In this document: positions 8,341 to 17,636 of the stretch, one piece after another
Layout: every line of letters begins with the position of its first letter
Numbering within the stretch: position 1 is the first letter of the stretch
DNA from: Rubrivivax sp.
GTDB taxonomy: Bacteria; Pseudomonadota; Gammaproteobacteria; Burkholderiales; Burkholderiaceae_C
Assembly: GCA_020248945.1 (NCBI GenBank)
Contig: JADCGQ010000021.1
Location: 1 to 64,000, forward strand
Length of the DNA stretch: 64,000 nt
Reading direction: 5' to 3'
Program-made: the position numbers and the translations under genes
Notes under the pieces: model-generated
Databases searched by the model: none
Told to the model about the DNA's origin: nothing
What the model saw: only the letters and a program-made list of their open reading frames with translations

Positions 8341-10278
8341 ATGAAGCCGATCCGATTCGCCCCCACCTCGGTGCTCGTTGCCGTCCTTGCCCTGCTGCTG
8401 ACTGCCCCTTCGCACGCACAGGACCTCGACGACGAGCTCGACAGCGACACCCAGCCCGCCGCCGCACCCGCCGGTGCGGGTGGTGCCGTGGCCAACGACC
8501 CGCGCTACGTCTGGGACCTGAGCACGCTGTTCAAGGACGATGCCGCCTGGGAGGCCGAGCGCCAGGCGCTGCTGGCCGAGGCACCGAAGCTGGCCGCGCT
8601 GCGCGAGGGCTTCGGCCGCGACGCCGCCAGCCTGCGTGCCGGGCTCGACCGCCTCTCGGCCGTGAACCAGCGCGCCCGCCGCCTCTTCACCTACGCCAGC
8701 GCGCTGGCCAGCACCGACAACCGCAGCCAACGCAACCAGGAGCGCAGCGGCCAGGCGCGCGCCCTGTGGGGCCAGATCAGCAGCGCCTCGGCCTGGGTGG
8801 ACGGCGCCCTGCGCGAGCTGGGGCCGGCGCGCGTCGACAGCTTCCTGCGCAGCGAGCCGGGCCTGGCCAAGCACCGCGTGCGGCTGCAGGAGGCCCAGCG
8901 CATGGCCCGCCACCAGCTCACGCCCGAGGCCGAAACGGCCTTGGCCACGATGTCGCCCGCGATGGGCGCCACGACGCAGATCCGCACGCTGCTGGTCACC
9001 ACCGACATCGAATGGCCCACCATCACCGTCGACGGCCAGCCGGTGCGTGTGGACAACATCGGCTACCAGCGGCTGCGCACCCACCCCGACCGCGCCGTTC
9101 GCCTGCTGGCCTTCGACGCCTTCTTCAAGACCTACGCGCGCTTCCAGGGCAGCCTGGGCGCGGCGCTGGCCCAGCGCGTGGAAGTGGGCGTGGCCGGCGC
9201 GCGCCTGCGCCAGCATCCCAGCGCGGTGGCCGCGAGCCTGGCCAACGACGCCATCCCCGAGAGCGTGTACCGCACGCTGGTGGCCGAAACCAACAAGGCC
9301 CTGCCCACGCTGCACCGCTACTTCAAGCTGCGACAGCGCCTCTTGAAGCTGCCCGATCTGGCCTACCACGACATCTACCCCGACATCGTGACCGCGCCGC
9401 GCCGCTACACGCCCGAAGACGCGGCCGAGCTGACGCTGGCCTCGGTGGCGCCGCTGGGCGCGGCCTACCAGCAGCAGCTGAAGCAGGCCTTGGCCGCGCG
9501 CACCATGCACGTGTACCCGGCGCCGGGCAAGAGCTCGGGCGCCTACCAGAGCGGCATCTACGGGCAGGTGCCGCTGATCTTCCTGAACCACCAGGACACC
9601 TTCGACAGCGTCAGCACCTACACGCACGAATGGGGCCACGGCATGCACACGCTGCAGGCCAACGGCACGCAGCCCTTCGAGACCGCCGGCTACCCGCTTT
9701 TCCTGGCCGAGATCGCCGCCTTCACGCACGAGCTGCTGCTGGCCGACCACATGAAGAAGACCGCCAAGACGCGCGAGGAGCGGCTCTTCTACATCGGCGA
9801 GGCCATCGAGCGCATCCGCGGCGCCTTCTTCCGCCAGGCCATGTTCGCCGAGTTCGAACTGGCCACGCACGACGCCGTGCAGCGCGGCGAGGCGCTCAGC
9901 GGCGCGCGCATGACGCGCCAGTTCTGCGAGGTGCTGCGCAAGTACCACGGTGCCGACGCCGGCGTGATGCGCATCGACCCCACGGTGTGCACCGAGTGGG
10001 CCTTCATCCCGCACTTCCACCGGCCGTTCTACGTGTACCAGTACGCCACCAGCATGGCCGCGGCGACGCACTTCACGCAGCAGATCCTCACCGGCTCGGC
10101 GGCCGCGCGCGACACCTACCTGGGCATCCTGCGCTCCGGCGGCTCGCGCCACCCGGTGCCGCTGCTCAAGGACGCGGGCCTGGACATGGACAGTGCCGCG
10201 CCCTACCAGGCGCTGGTGCGCCAGATGGAGCGGCTGATGGACGAGATGGAGGCGCTGCTGCCCGCCAACCCCGCCTGA
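8341..10278 (+). CDS. pepF: Secreted M3-family oligoendopeptidase F
   Basis: The 645-residue protein carries a clear signal peptide (hydrophobic stretch around residues 11-21, cleavage after PSHA near residue 26), so it acts outside the cytoplasm, unlike classic PepF. The zinc site is HEWGH at residues 429-433 within DSVSTYTHEWGHGMHTL, with the third ligand expected in FLAEIAAFTHE downstream, as in M3B peptidases. These enzymes trim peptides of roughly 5-20 residues. I chose the ATG at 8341 because the signal peptide follows directly. A short acidic, alanine-rich linker (DLDDELDSD) follows the signal peptide. Transcription appears independent: 123 nt separate it from the preceding operon. Confidence 0.93.
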   Translation: MKPIRFAPTSVLVAVLALLLTAPSHAQDLDDELDSDTQPAAAPAGAGGAVANDPRYVWDLSTLFKDDAAWEAERQALLAEAPKLAALREGFGRDAASLRAGLDRLSAVNQRARRLFTYASALASTDNRSQRNQERSGQARALWGQISSASAWVDGALRELGPARVDSFLRSEPGLAKHRVRLQEAQRMARHQLTPEAETALATMSPAMGATTQIRTLLVTTDIEWPTITVDGQPVRVDNIGYQRLRTHPDRAVRLLAFDAFFKTYARFQGSLGAALAQRVEVGVAGARLRQHPSAVAASLANDAIPESVYRTLVAETNKALPTLHRYFKLRQRLLKLPDLAYHDIYPDIVTAPRRYTPEDAAELTLASVAPLGAAYQQQLKQALAARTMHVYPAPGKSSGAYQSGIYGQVPLIFLNHQDTFDSVSTYTHEWGHGMHTLQANGTQPFETAGYPLFLAEIAAFTHELLLADHMKKTAKTREERLFYIGEAIERIRGAFFRQAMFAEFELATHDAVQRGEALSGARMTRQFCEVLRKYHGADAGVMRIDPTVCTEWAFIPHFHRPFYVYQYATSMAAATHFTQQILTGSAAARDTYLGILRSGGSRHPVPLLKDAGLDMDSAAPYQALVRQMERLMDEMEALLPANPA

Positions 10279-10294
10279 GTGGGGCCGAGCGGGG

Positions 10295-11416
10295 TCACCA
10301 GCCGCCGAAGCGGCTCCAGCTCTCGACGCCGCCGCGGGCCAGCAGCACGGCATAACTGTCGAACTGCGCTGCCGTGGCGCAGGCGTGGTTGGGCAGCACG
10401 CGCAGCCGCGTGCCCACGGGCAGGCGCTCGGCCAGCGTGGCATCGGCCACGCCGTCGGCCCGGGTGATGGTGCCGTGCTCCTGGTTGGCGCCCGTCACCA
10501 GCAGGCCGGGCAGCGGCACGCCGGCCTCGTCGCAGACAACACCGTAGCCGCAAGTGCCGGCGCCCATGTCGCGGCTCATGGCCATCCAGCCGGCATCGAC
10601 CAGCACCCAGCCCTTGTCGCGCTGGTGGCCGATGACGGTGGTGAGCACGCTGAGCGCGATGTCCTCGGTGGCGCACACGCCCAGGCCGCGCATCACCAGG
10701 TCGTGGAAGGCGTAGACGCCGGCGCGCAGCTCGCTCACGCCTTCAAGATGGCGCGCGGCCAGCGCGGTGGGCGTGCTGCCGACGCTGACCTCGGGGCAGA
10801 CGAAGCCTGCGGCACGCAGCACGGTGGCAGCTTCGACGCAGCGCGAGCGTTCCTGCTCGGCCATGGCGGCCAGTTCGTCGGCGCCGCGGCAGCCGTAGCT
10901 GGCGCCGCAGTGCGTCATCACGCCCAAGAGCCGCGCGCCGCCGTCCACCAGCGTGCGCGCCACCTCGGGCAGCGCAGGGGATTGCGGCGGCAGGCCGGCG
11001 CGGGCGCCATCGGTGTCGATCTCGATCATCACGTCGAACACATGGCCGCGGGCCTGGCCGTGCGCCACCAGCGCCCGGGCGGCCTCGACCGAATCGAGGA
11101 TCACCGTGAGCCGGCAGCCCTGCTCGCGCAGCGCCTGCACCGGGGCCAGCTTGCCAGGCACGATGCCGACGGCGTAGAGGATGTCGGCCACGCCCAGCAC
11201 GAAGAAGGCCTCGGCTTCCTTGAGCGTGCTGACGGTGATGCCCGCCGCGCCCGCGGCGAGCTGGCGCTGCACCACGGGGCCGCACTTCGTGGTCTTCACG
11301 TGCGGTCGCAAGCGCACGCCGAGGGCGCGCGCGCGGGCCTGCATCGTGGCGATGTTGTGGTCGAGCCGGGCTTCGTCGAGCAGCGCGGCGGGCGTGGGGA
11401 GTTCGGCGAGCGTCAT
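10295..11416 (-). CDS. DSD1-like PLP enzyme (D-serine dehydratase / D-threonine aldolase family)
   Basis: The 373-residue protein is a fold-type-III PLP enzyme with an alanine-racemase-like barrel. K41 in RPHVKTTKC is the PLP lysine. Near the C-terminus the metal motif is PNHACAT, with His344 and Cys346. D-threonine aldolases use His-x-Asp here, whereas eukaryotic-type D-serine dehydratases and D-threo-3-hydroxyaspartate dehydratase use His-x-Cys for zinc. That points to a dehydratase. The ATG at 11416 is chosen; the long frame upstream is antisense to the patatin gene. It converges on the M3 peptidase gene with a 16-nt gap. Confidence 0.9.
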   Translation of the reverse strand: MTLAELPTPAALLDEARLDHNIATMQARARALGVRLRPHVKTTKCGPVVQRQLAAGAAGITVSTLKEAEAFFVLGVADILYAVGIVPGKLAPVQALREQGCRLTVILDSVEAARALVAHGQARGHVFDVMIEIDTDGARAGLPPQSPALPEVARTLVDGGARLLGVMTHCGASYGCRGADELAAMAEQERSRCVEAATVLRAAGFVCPEVSVGSTPTALAARHLEGVSELRAGVYAFHDLVMRGLGVCATEDIALSVLTTVIGHQRDKGWVLVDAGWMAMSRDMGAGTCGYGVVCDEAGVPLPGLLVTGANQEHGTITRADGVADATLAERLPVGTRLRVLPNHACATAAQFDSYAVLLARGGVESWSRFGGW

Positions 11417-11542
11417 GACGGCGATGCTATGCCTGCGCGGACGCCGGCCCGTCCGGTCCACGGCCGTACCGGCTGGGCTTGTCGACAGGCGCAGGAAGGG
11501 CTTGTCACAGCCCCTTGCGCGGCAGTCGGGTACCGTCATGCC

Positions 11543-12637
11543 ATGAACCCGCGACGCCGTCCTCGCCTGCCCCGCCCCGTGTCCATCGATCTGGCGCTGC
11601 AAGGCGGCGGATCGCACGGCGCCTTCACCTGGGGCGTGCTCGACCGCCTGCTCGAAGACGACAGCCTCGTGTTCGAGGGCGTGTCGGGCACCAGTGCCGG
11701 GGCGCTGAATGCCGCCGTGCTGGCCACCGGCTTGGCCGAGGGCGGGCGTGCCGGGGCGCAGGCGGCGCTGCGGGCGTTCTGGAGGGACGTGGCCTCGCAG
11801 CATTCGGCCTTCCAGGGCGGCTGTTTCGGCCGTTGGCCGGGCGCGGCGGCGCCGGGGCTCGAGAGCTTCAACCTCGACCGCAACCCGTTCTACCAGTGGA
11901 CGCAGCAGTGGCTGCGCTGGGCCAGCCCCTACCAGTTCAACCCGCTCGGCGACAACCCGCTGCGCGCCGTGGTCGAGCGCCATGTGCGGCCGGCGCAGGT
12001 GGCGCGCGGCGAGCTGGCGGTGTTCGTCACGGCCACGGCCGTGCACACCGGGCAGCCGCGCGTGTTCGGGCGCCACGAGCTGTCGATCGACGCGCTGCTG
12101 GCCTCGGCCTGCCTGCCGCAGTTGTTCCGCGCCGTGCAGATCGACGGCGAGCCCTACTGGGACGGCGGCTACAGCGGCAACCCCGCGCTGTGGCCGCTGA
12201 TCTACGAGACGCAGGCGCTCGACGTGGTGCTGGTGAAGATCAACCCGCTGCTGCGACCGGCCACGCCCGACACGCCGGCGGAGATCGCCGACCGCGTCAA
12301 CGAGATCACCTTCAACGCCGGGCTGGTGTCGGAGTTGCGGGCCATCGGCTTCGTGTCGCGGCTGGTGGGCGAGGGCCGGCTCGAAGGCCGGCAAGAAGGC
12401 CGCGATCAAGGCGGCGGCTACAAGAACCTGCGCCTGCACATGGTGGCCGACGACGACGGCCTGGCGCCGCTGACGGCCTCGAGCAAGCTCAACACCGAGC
12501 GCGGCTTTCTCGAGGCGCTGCACGCGCTGGGCCGCGCCGCCGGCGAGCGCTGGCTGCAGGCCCACCGCGCCGACCTGGGCGTGCGCGGCACGCTCGATCT
12601 GCAGGCGGGTTTCCTCAAGCCGCAGCGCAGCCGGTGA
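11543..12637 (+). CDS. Patatin-like phospholipase
   Basis: The 364-residue protein has the complete patatin active-site set: oxyanion loop LALQGGGSHGAFTWGVLD, nucleophile elbow GTSAG with Ser51, and the aspartate D207 in WDGGYSGNP. Such enzymes hydrolyse acyl chains from lipids with a Ser-Asp dyad. No signal peptide is visible; the first 13 residues are basic and proline-rich. Its stop overlaps the exonuclease start (GTGA at 12634-12637), an unexpected coupling of lipid hydrolysis to a DNA-repair gene. An out-of-frame ATG lies five bases upstream of the chosen start. It is divergent from the DSD1-like gene across a 126-nt gap. Confidence 0.93.
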   Translation: MNPRRRPRLPRPVSIDLALQGGGSHGAFTWGVLDRLLEDDSLVFEGVSGTSAGALNAAVLATGLAEGGRAGAQAALRAFWRDVASQHSAFQGGCFGRWPGAAAPGLESFNLDRNPFYQWTQQWLRWASPYQFNPLGDNPLRAVVERHVRPAQVARGELAVFVTATAVHTGQPRVFGRHELSIDALLASACLPQLFRAVQIDGEPYWDGGYSGNPALWPLIYETQALDVVLVKINPLLRPATPDTPAEIADRVNEITFNAGLVSELRAIGFVSRLVGEGRLEGRQEGRDQGGGYKNLRLHMVADDDGLAPLTASSKLNTERGFLEALHALGRAAGERWLQAHRADLGVRGTLDLQAGFLKPQRSR

Positions 12638-13689
12638 ACACCGACGACCTGGTCGTGCTGCGGCCGCAAGGCCTGTATTGCCCACCCGGCGACTTCTACA
12701 TCGACCCCTGGCGCCCGGTGGAGCGCGCCGTCATCACCCACGCCCATGCCGACCACGCGCGGCGCGGTCACGGCGCCTACCTGGCCACCGCGGTGAGCGA
12801 GGGCGTGCTGCGCGCGCGGCTGGGCGAGATCACGCTGCAGGGCCTGGCCTACGGCGAAGGCGTGAGCGTGAACGGCGTGCGCGTCAGCCTGCACCCGGCC
12901 GGCCACGTGCTCGGCTCGGCGCAGGTGCGCATCGAGCATGCCGGCCGCGTCTGGGTGGCCTCGGGCGACTACTTCACCAGCGGCCACACCGACGACGTCA
13001 ACGCCACCTGCACGCCCTTCGAGCCGGTGCGCTGCGACTGCTTCATCACCGAGAGCACGTTCGGCCTGCCCATCTACCGCTGGCGGCCGCAGGCCGAGCT
13101 GCTGGCCGAGGTCAACGCCTGGTGGCAGGCCAACGCCGACGCCGGCCGCGCCAGCCTGCTGCTGGGCTACAGCTTCGGCAAGGCGCAGCGGCTGCTGGCG
13201 GGCCTCGACCCGGCCATCGGCCCCATCGCCACGCACGGCGCGGTGGTGCCGCTGAACGAGGCCTACCGCGCCGCGGGCGTGGCGCTGCCGGCCACCGAGA
13301 CGCTCGACGACCTGGTGGCCGACAAGGCGCGGCTCAAGCGCGCGCTGGTGCTGGCGCCCCCGGCGGTGCTGGGCAGTGCCTGGGCGCGCCGGCTGGGCGA
13401 GCACAGCGACGCTTTCGCCAGCGGCTGGATGCAGCTGCGCGGCGCGCGCCGCCGCCAGGGCGTGGACCGCGGCTTCGTGCTGTCGGACCACGCCGACTGG
13501 CCCGGCCTGCAGCGCGCCATCGCCGCCACTGGCGCCCACCGCGTGATCGTGACCCACGGTTACGAGGCCGTGATGGTGCGCTGGCTGCAGCAGCAGGGGC
13601 TGCAGGCCGGCAGCTTCCGCACCGAGTACGGCGACGAGCGGCTGGTCGACGAGACCGAGGCCGCCGGGCCGGCGCCCGCCCCGGCCTGA
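12634..13689 (+). CDS. DNA-ligase-associated exonuclease (metallo-beta-lactamase fold)
   Basis: The 351-residue protein carries the metal motif HAHADH at residues 36-41, GHVLGSAQV, and a late DHADW, matching the ligase-associated exonuclease family (TIGR04122 type), relatives of the beta-CASP/SNM1 nucleases. The family normally travels with an ATP-dependent ligase, a DEXH helicase and a metallophosphoesterase in a repair cassette. Here the ligase follows at 14297 but the other two partners are absent from the window. Translation starts at GTG 12634 inside the patatin stop. The last ~15 residues are an Ala/Pro-rich tail. Confidence 0.92.
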   Translation: MNTDDLVVLRPQGLYCPPGDFYIDPWRPVERAVITHAHADHARRGHGAYLATAVSEGVLRARLGEITLQGLAYGEGVSVNGVRVSLHPAGHVLGSAQVRIEHAGRVWVASGDYFTSGHTDDVNATCTPFEPVRCDCFITESTFGLPIYRWRPQAELLAEVNAWWQANADAGRASLLLGYSFGKAQRLLAGLDPAIGPIATHGAVVPLNEAYRAAGVALPATETLDDLVADKARLKRALVLAPPAVLGSAWARRLGEHSDAFASGWMQLRGARRRQGVDRGFVLSDHADWPGLQRAIAATGAHRVIVTHGYEAVMVRWLQQQGLQAGSFRTEYGDERLVDETEAAGPAPAPA

Positions 13690-13780
13690 CCGGAGCTGAC
13701 GGGGTGATGCGCCCGGTCAAGCCCGCAAGCCGCCGCAGGGGCTAAGGTCGGGGTTCCGACATCCTCTTACCGGAGTGGCC

Positions 13781-14248
13781 ATGCCCAAGCCCGACCCGCT
13801 GATCCTGCTCGTTGCCGTCGACGGCTCGCCGGCTTCGCTGGCCGCCGTGCAGCAGGCGCTCGACCTCGCCGAGCGCGGCCTGCCGCTGCAGCTGGTGCTG
13901 CTGAACGTGCAGCCGCCGCCGACGCTGTACGAGGTGGTCGTGGCGCACGACCGCGAGCGGCTCGACGACATCCGCGCCGGCGCCGGCGCCGACCTGCTGG
14001 CCCCCGCGCTGGCGCTGGTGCGCGCGGCCGGCATCGAACCGCAGCACGACGTCATCGGCGGCGAGCCGGCGCACGCCATCGTCGACTTTGCCGAGAGCAT
14101 CAGCGCGCAGCTGCTGCTGCTGGGCGGGCGCGGCGAAGGCGGCACGTCCGAAGCCCTCGGCGGCACCGTGCAGGCGGTGCTCGAGATGGCGCCGATGCCG
14201 GTGATGGTGGTGCGGCTGCCCGAACCGGCGCCGGACGCCGACGCCTGA
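13781..14248 (+). CDS. Universal stress protein, UspA family
   Basis: The 155-residue protein has one Usp domain. The C-terminal nucleotide motif GGRGEGGTSEALGGTVQ matches the G-x2-G-x9-G-S/T pattern of ATP-binding members, followed by MAPMPVMVVRLP, the usual last strand. A GTG at 13775 would overlap the Shine-Dalgarno GGAG at 13772-13775, so the ATG at 13781 is the better start. It sits between the ligase-associated exonuclease and the ligase, where the helicase or phosphoesterase of the cassette would be expected. Whether it works with the repair genes is unknown. Confidence 0.92.
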   Translation: MPKPDPLILLVAVDGSPASLAAVQQALDLAERGLPLQLVLLNVQPPPTLYEVVVAHDRERLDDIRAGAGADLLAPALALVRAAGIEPQHDVIGGEPAHAIVDFAESISAQLLLLGGRGEGGTSEALGGTVQAVLEMAPMPVMVVRLPEPAPDADA

Positions 14249-14296
14249 GCTGCAGACCCCGGCTTGCCGCGCAGGCAGCGGGCATCATCGGCGCGC

Positions 14297-16036
14297 ATGC
14301 ACGACTTCGCCGCGCTCTACGCCGCGCTCGACGCCCACACCGGCACCACCGACAAGGTCGACGCGCTGGTGGCCTACTTCGCGCGCACCGCCGAGCGCGA
14401 TGCCGACGATGCCGCCTGGGCGGTGTACTTCCTGGCCGGCGGCAAGCCGCACCAGCGCGTGCCGACGGCGGTGCTGCGCGAGGCCGCCTGCGCCGAGGCC
14501 GGCATCGACGACTGGCTGTTCGAGGAGTGTTACCAGGCCGTCGGTGACCTCGCGGAGACCATCGCGCAAGTGCTGCCGCCGGCCGAGCCGTCGCCCGCCG
14601 ACACCGCCCGGCCCAGCCGAGGCCTCGCGGCCTGGATGCACGAGCGCGTGTTGCCGCTGCGCGGGCTGCCGCCGGTCGAGCAGCGGGCGCGGCTCGTGGC
14701 CGCCTGGCGCGAGCTCGACGCCGCGGGGCGTTTTCTGCTGACCAAGCTCATCGGCGGCGGTTTTCGTGTCGGCGTCAGCCGGCTGCTGGTGCAGCGGGCG
14801 CTGGCGCGGCACAGCGGCCTGGATGCACAACTGCTGGCGCAGCGCCTCGTGGGCTGGACCGATGCCCGCACGCTGCCCGACGCCGCCCGCTGGCACGCGC
14901 TGGTGGCGCTGGCCGGGCAGGGCACGGCGCCGCCGGGGCAGCCGTATCCCTTCTTCCTGGCGCACGCGCTGCAGGCGGCGCCCGAGACGCTGGGCGACCC
15001 GGCCGACTGGCTGGTGGAATGGAAGTACGACGGCATCCGCGCGCAGGTGGTGCGGCGGGGCGGCGGCTGCTGGATCTGGTCGCGTGGCGAGGAGCTGGTC
15101 ACCGAGCGCTTCCCCGAGGTCGTGGCGGCAGCCGCCGCCTGGCCCGACGGCACGGTGCTCGATGGCGAGCTGCTCGTCTGGCCCGCGGGCGCCGAGCACC
15201 CGGCGTCGTTCCAGGCGCTGCAGCCGCGGCTGAACCGCAAGACGCTTCCGAAGAAGCTGCTGGCCGAGGCGCCGGTGGTCTTCGTGTCTTACGACCTGAT
15301 TGAGAGCGATGGCGTCGACCGCCGCGCCGAGCCGCAGGCCGAGCGGCGCTCGCGCCTCGAGGCCCTGCAGCGGCAGGTGCCGGCCTTGCGCGTGTCGCCG
15401 CTCGTGCCGGCTGCGGCCTGGGGCGACTGGGCCAGCGCGCGGGAGAGCGCACGCGAACGCGGCGTCGAGGGCCTGATGCTGAAGCAGCGCCAGGCCCGCT
15501 ACGGCAGCGGCCGCACCAAGGCCGATGGCACCTGGTGGAAGTGGAAGATCGAGCCCCTGCGCGTCGACGCCGTGCTGGTGTACGCGCAGGCCGGCCACGG
15601 CCGCCGGGCCAGCGTCTACACCGACTACACCTTCGCGGTGTGGAGCCGCGCGCCGGCCGATGCCGCCGAGGCGGCCGCCGTGGTGGACGCCATCGCGCGG
15701 CGCGAGCCGGCGCCGTCGTTCTCTCTCGATGAAGCCGGCCCGGCCTTGCAGCTGCTGCCCTTCGCCAAGGCCTACTCGGGCCTCAGCGATGCCGAGTTCA
15801 AGGCCGTCGACCGCGTGATCCGCGCCACCACGGTGGACAAGTTCGGCCCCGTGCGCAGCGTGCGGCCGAGCCTGGTGTTCGAGATCGGGTTCGAGGGCAT
15901 CGGCGCCAGCCCGCGCCACAAGAGCGGCGTGGCGGTGCGGTTTCCGCGCATGTTGCGCCTGCGGCCCGACAAGCCGCTGCACGAGGCCGACACGCTGGCC
16001 ACGCTGCGCGCGCTGGCCTGCCTGCACTCGATCTGA
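14297..16036 (+). CDS. ATP-dependent DNA ligase, PP_1105-like
   Basis: The 579-residue enzyme has an N-terminal DNA-binding domain (about 1-205), the adenylation domain with K243 in EWKYDGIRAQ as the AMP-accepting lysine, further ligase motifs including LDGELLVWP and EGLMLKQ, motif TWWKWK, and a C-terminal OB domain ending in KSGVAVRFPRMLRLRPDKP. Size and layout match the bacterial ligases found with the TIGR04122 exonuclease, which seal nicks in repair. The ATG at 14297 is 48 nt after the universal stress gene. A second, NAD-dependent LigA is presumably encoded elsewhere in the genome. Confidence 0.94.
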   Translation: MHDFAALYAALDAHTGTTDKVDALVAYFARTAERDADDAAWAVYFLAGGKPHQRVPTAVLREAACAEAGIDDWLFEECYQAVGDLAETIAQVLPPAEPSPADTARPSRGLAAWMHERVLPLRGLPPVEQRARLVAAWRELDAAGRFLLTKLIGGGFRVGVSRLLVQRALARHSGLDAQLLAQRLVGWTDARTLPDAARWHALVALAGQGTAPPGQPYPFFLAHALQAAPETLGDPADWLVEWKYDGIRAQVVRRGGGCWIWSRGEELVTERFPEVVAAAAAWPDGTVLDGELLVWPAGAEHPASFQALQPRLNRKTLPKKLLAEAPVVFVSYDLIESDGVDRRAEPQAERRSRLEALQRQVPALRVSPLVPAAAWGDWASARESARERGVEGLMLKQRQARYGSGRTKADGTWWKWKIEPLRVDAVLVYAQAGHGRRASVYTDYTFAVWSRAPADAAEAAAVVDAIARREPAPSFSLDEAGPALQLLPFAKAYSGLSDAEFKAVDRVIRATTVDKFGPVRSVRPSLVFEIGFEGIGASPRHKSGVAVRFPRMLRLRPDKPLHEADTLATLRALACLHSI

Positions 16037-16159
16037 CCCACACTTGCAACGCCGGACGACCAACACCTCGGTGGCAGGGGCCGAGGGTCCGTCTGCGACC
16101 GCACCCTCAGTTCACGACAGCCTCCGCGCAGGCCTGCGCCCGCATCGCCCTCGCCGCCG

Positions 16160-17048
16160 CGCGCGCCCGTCGCTGCCGTCGCCCAGATCATGCAGTCGGA
16201 GAGCTCACGCACCCGAGAGCTCGGCGGGAAGTGGCTGGCCAGTGCCGGCCATGCGGCCAAGCTGAAAGAGTCGCCGCTGGTGATGCGCGACTTCGAGATC
16301 AGGCACAGCCGCGCCACCGACACGAGCCACCACGGCGAGTACGAAGGCAAGATCACGGAGTCGGCGAAGTCGGTCGCTCAATCGATCGATGCGCTGAGGC
16401 CGCTGCTCCAGGGCGAGCAGGAACTCGCGATGATGAGCAAGCTCGGAACGGGCTGGGCCCAGTACAGCAAGGCCATTGAGTAAGCCCTGCACCCACTCGG
16501 ACAGTTCACCGCGCATGTGTTCGACCGCGCCCGTGAAGCGGTCTTGGCGTGGCAGGCGGAGTTCCGCCGCGGCGCCGCCACCATGGCCAGCCTCGAGCGG
16601 ATGCAGCGCTCACTGTTCGATACCGTGCGCAAGGTGCGTGTCGGCTCCGGGCACGTGGCCACCGCCAGCGTCGAGATCGTCCAGGGCAACAGCGACCTGG
16701 GCTCGCGCACCGAGCAGCAGGCCCGAAGCCTGCAGCAGACAGCCGCGACGATGTCGCAACTCGGCACCACCGTGCGCCACAACGCCGACAGCGCGTTTCA
16801 GGCCGATCGGCTGGCCAGGGGTACGGCGCGAGTGGCCTTGCAAGGCAGGCAGCGTGGCCGCCATCGGCCGCGTCAGCGACACCGTCGCCGAGCTCTGCTC
16901 GGCCAGTGCCGAGCAGAGCTCGGGCGTCCACCGGGTCAGCCAGACCGTGACGCAGATGGACCAGACGACGCAGCAAGACGCCGTGCTGGTGGAAGAAGGC
17001 GCTGCCGCGGCCGAGTGCCTGCGCCAGCAGGCGCAGCAGCCGGTGTAG
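16160..17048 (+). pseudogene. Decayed methyl-accepting chemotaxis protein
   Basis: Three blocks align in order with a 4HB-type chemoreceptor. The first (frame from 16190) looks like a sensor-domain fragment (MRDFEIRHSRATDTSH). It is cut by an in-frame TAA at 16481-16483, after which the same frame resumes with LHPLGQF and the signalling-domain start (GNSDLGSRTEQQARSLQQTA). Near 16845 the frame shifts and jumps to the far arm of the hairpin (AEQSSGVHRVSQTVTQMDQ, then LVEEGAAAAECLRQQAQQ). The CheA/CheW-contact tip and the N-terminal membrane segment are missing. Together these make function very unlikely. Confidence 0.85.
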
Positions 17049-17065
17049 GCAGTGGCGGCTGCGGC

Positions 17066-17359
17066 TCAGTGCAGACGGCCGATGTAACGGTCGGACCGGT
17101 CCTCTTTCTTCTGGGGTGCCTGCGACTCCGCAGCCGGCGCGGGCGGTGCCGCCGGCGGGTCGAGGCGGACCATGCCGAGCGCCTGCATCAGCTCGAGCCC
17201 GAGCACGATGAGCGCTTCATCGTCGGAGTCCATCAGCTGCTGCAGCGTGGCCTTCGCAAACGCCGGGTCCTGCGCGAAGCGGACGACGTCGAACGCCCTT
17301 CCGGAGCGCGCAGCGTGCGTGCGCAGGCGGGCGATCTTCAGGAGCGTCTGCTGTTCCAT
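17066..17359 (-). CDS. Small hypothetical protein, 97 aa
   Basis: I do not recognise this family. The chosen product starts with MEQQTLLKIARLRTH, contains a helical centre with an acidic run (QQLMDSDDEALIVLGLELMQ) and ends in a proline/alanine-rich linker and a charged tail (KKEDRSDRYIGRLH). No signal peptide or membrane segment is present. The open frame continues upstream to 17560, but those residues look like noncoding shadow. It is divergent from the O-GlcNAc transferase gene with 277 nt between the two starts, in which I see no clear promoter. Confidence 0.55.
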   Translation of the reverse strand: MEQQTLLKIARLRTHAARSGRAFDVVRFAQDPAFAKATLQQLMDSDDEALIVLGLELMQALGMVRLDPPAAPPAPAAESQAPQKKEDRSDRYIGRLH

Positions 17360-17636
17360 GGCGGTCGCGGGCGGGGCTGAGGGTCGAGGGGCGGTGGCCT
17401 GAGCTCGGCTCAAACTCAAGAGACTGGGCGCGTCAGATATTAGGTCTGTGGCGACCCGGCGACACAGGAACAAACCCGTCATCAGACCTGCATTCATGGG
17501 GACCCGGGGCGCGCTTCCATGCGCGGCCTCGGGCTTGGCATCGAACAGGCAGGTCGGCACGCCGCTTCTCGCGGCCTTCTTCCCGGGGCCTGCTGCCTAC
17601 GATCTGGCGCATCTGCATCCCCGTGGAGGAAGCCGG

